Source: Desmodus rotundus (lineage: Eukaryota > Chordata > Mammalia > Chiroptera > Phyllostomidae). From it: a DNA stretch of 64,000 bases. The notes under the pieces were generated by a model that saw nothing but the letters and a program-made list of their open reading frames with translations, did not search any database and was not told the DNA's origin. Below, one piece after another: positions 63,330-64,000 of this stretch. The position numbers were made by a program, and so were the translations under genes. How positions within the stretch are numbered: position 1 is the first letter of the stretch; each line of letters begins with the position of its first letter. The DNA lies in contig NC_071392.1 of the NCBI RefSeq assembly GCF_022682495.2, positions 136,906,818-136,970,817 of the forward strand. Direction: 5' to 3'.

Positions 63330-64000
63330 GAGGCACCCAGCAGGGGCTGTTTGGGGAATTCTCCCACAGCAGCCAGCCCCACCCTCTGAGCCCCTACCTT
63401 TGCCCTGCCAGTAGCTCACACTCTAAGACCCCGGGGCAGTATATGGCTGTCCATCAGGCCCCAGCAGCAGCAGAGGCCCTCAGCCCCAGGAGGGAGTGCG
63501 CCTGATGCTGCTGCCCAGAGGCACCTCCCACCCAGCCCCTGTGCCCAGGACCCTTCAGGGACGACTGGCCCTCTAAGAGGAAGGAGAAGCATCCACAGAA
63601 GAGAGCTGCAAACCATAGGAAGTCAGAAATACCTGGAAAGACTTAACTCAGTGGGGGGTCTGAACTATCGTGAAGGAGCGCTGAGAGTCCCTAGCATCTA
63701 GGACAGCAGAGTGAGAAGGTGGTGTGTGAGTTGCCCCTAACTGATACACATAAAGGACAGCACAACTGGTGGACTGAAGGCATAGGCTGGGAACAGAAGG
63801 GCACTGGGGGCCCAGTAGTGAACTGAGGAACTGGGCTGGAGGCTGGGCAACAGCAAAGAGTGCTAGTGCGGCTCAGGAAGGGAGAAAAGCAAAACCAATC
63901 CCTTCTCAGCCTGCTGCAGCCAGGAAGACCGGAAGAACTGGCTTGGCTGCTTTAAAGCAGGCAGAAGGCTTTTTCTTTTTTTAAAATTCCTTCTTCCTTC
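63330..64000 (+). mobile_element. L1 5'UTR, plus strand, runs off the window
   Basis: It matches, in forward orientation, the reverse complement of 55650-56100: GTGAGTTGCCCCTAA, GGACAGCACAA, GGCTCAGGAAGGGAGAAAAG and the CTTTTTCTTTTTTTAAAATT to CCTTCTTCCTTC pyrimidine tract. The left edge is uncertain (could reach 63076). ORF1 would lie beyond 64000. Confidence 0.65.

Overview
This window is vertebrate nuclear DNA, most likely from a yangochiropteran (vespertilionid-type) bat. The diagnostic evidence is several copies of a tRNA-derived SINE whose head reads GCCCTGGCTGGTGTAGCTCA (the bat VES SINE), together with mammalian L1 elements, MIR remnants and one mammalian gene. No bacterial, plasmid or CRISPR features are present.

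The only host gene recognised is NINL (ninein-like protein), on the minus strand. Its first coding exon (28763-28956, with the ATG at 28945-28943) and its second coding exon (6466-6562) are separated by an intron of about 22.2 kb. Everything left of 6466 is the next intron. Everything right of 28956 is the intron upstream of the start codon, and its 5' non-coding exon is not evident in the window.

Most of the rest is nested retrotransposons. Left of the first coding exon: an ORF1-only L1 derivative (1257-3162), a MIR, an ERVL-type LTR, two old plus-strand L1s (6729-13597), a plus-strand pile-up of ORF1-only elements (13598-17412), a minus-strand partial copy (17413-18331), a minus-strand L1 (18646-23154) and a further minus-strand ORF1-only copy (23155-24930). 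Right of it: VES SINEs, a 3'-only L1, an ORF1-only copy (30707-32669), old L1s (33815-38171), two nested ORF1-only copies (38172-42038), L1 pieces, an L1 carrying a clean solo LTR (44845-48908), about 3.5 kb of mostly non-repetitive intron, the 5' half of a young L1 with a nearly open ORF2 (52415-56310), an old L1 with a long repeated 5'UTR (56311-61372), and the start of a plus-strand L1 5'UTR running off the right end.

The most notable content is the ORF1-only family. Eight copies have an L1-like 5'UTR, one ORF1-type reading frame and a G-rich 3' end, with no ORF2 at all. Three near-complete copies (1.9-2.0 kb) and a slightly deleted fourth (1.82 kb) each lie between visible target-site duplications, so the lack of ORF2 is a property of the element and not of decay. 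They match the concept of half-L1 (HAL1) elements. Their 3' terminus is shared with L1s in the same window, which suggests mobilisation by L1 machinery. Two copies (14667-16651 and 39556-41378) look youngest: GC-rich 5'UTR, a YY1-type site at the start and an almost open ORF1. Coordinates of repeat edges are by eye and usually good to about 5-20 bases.
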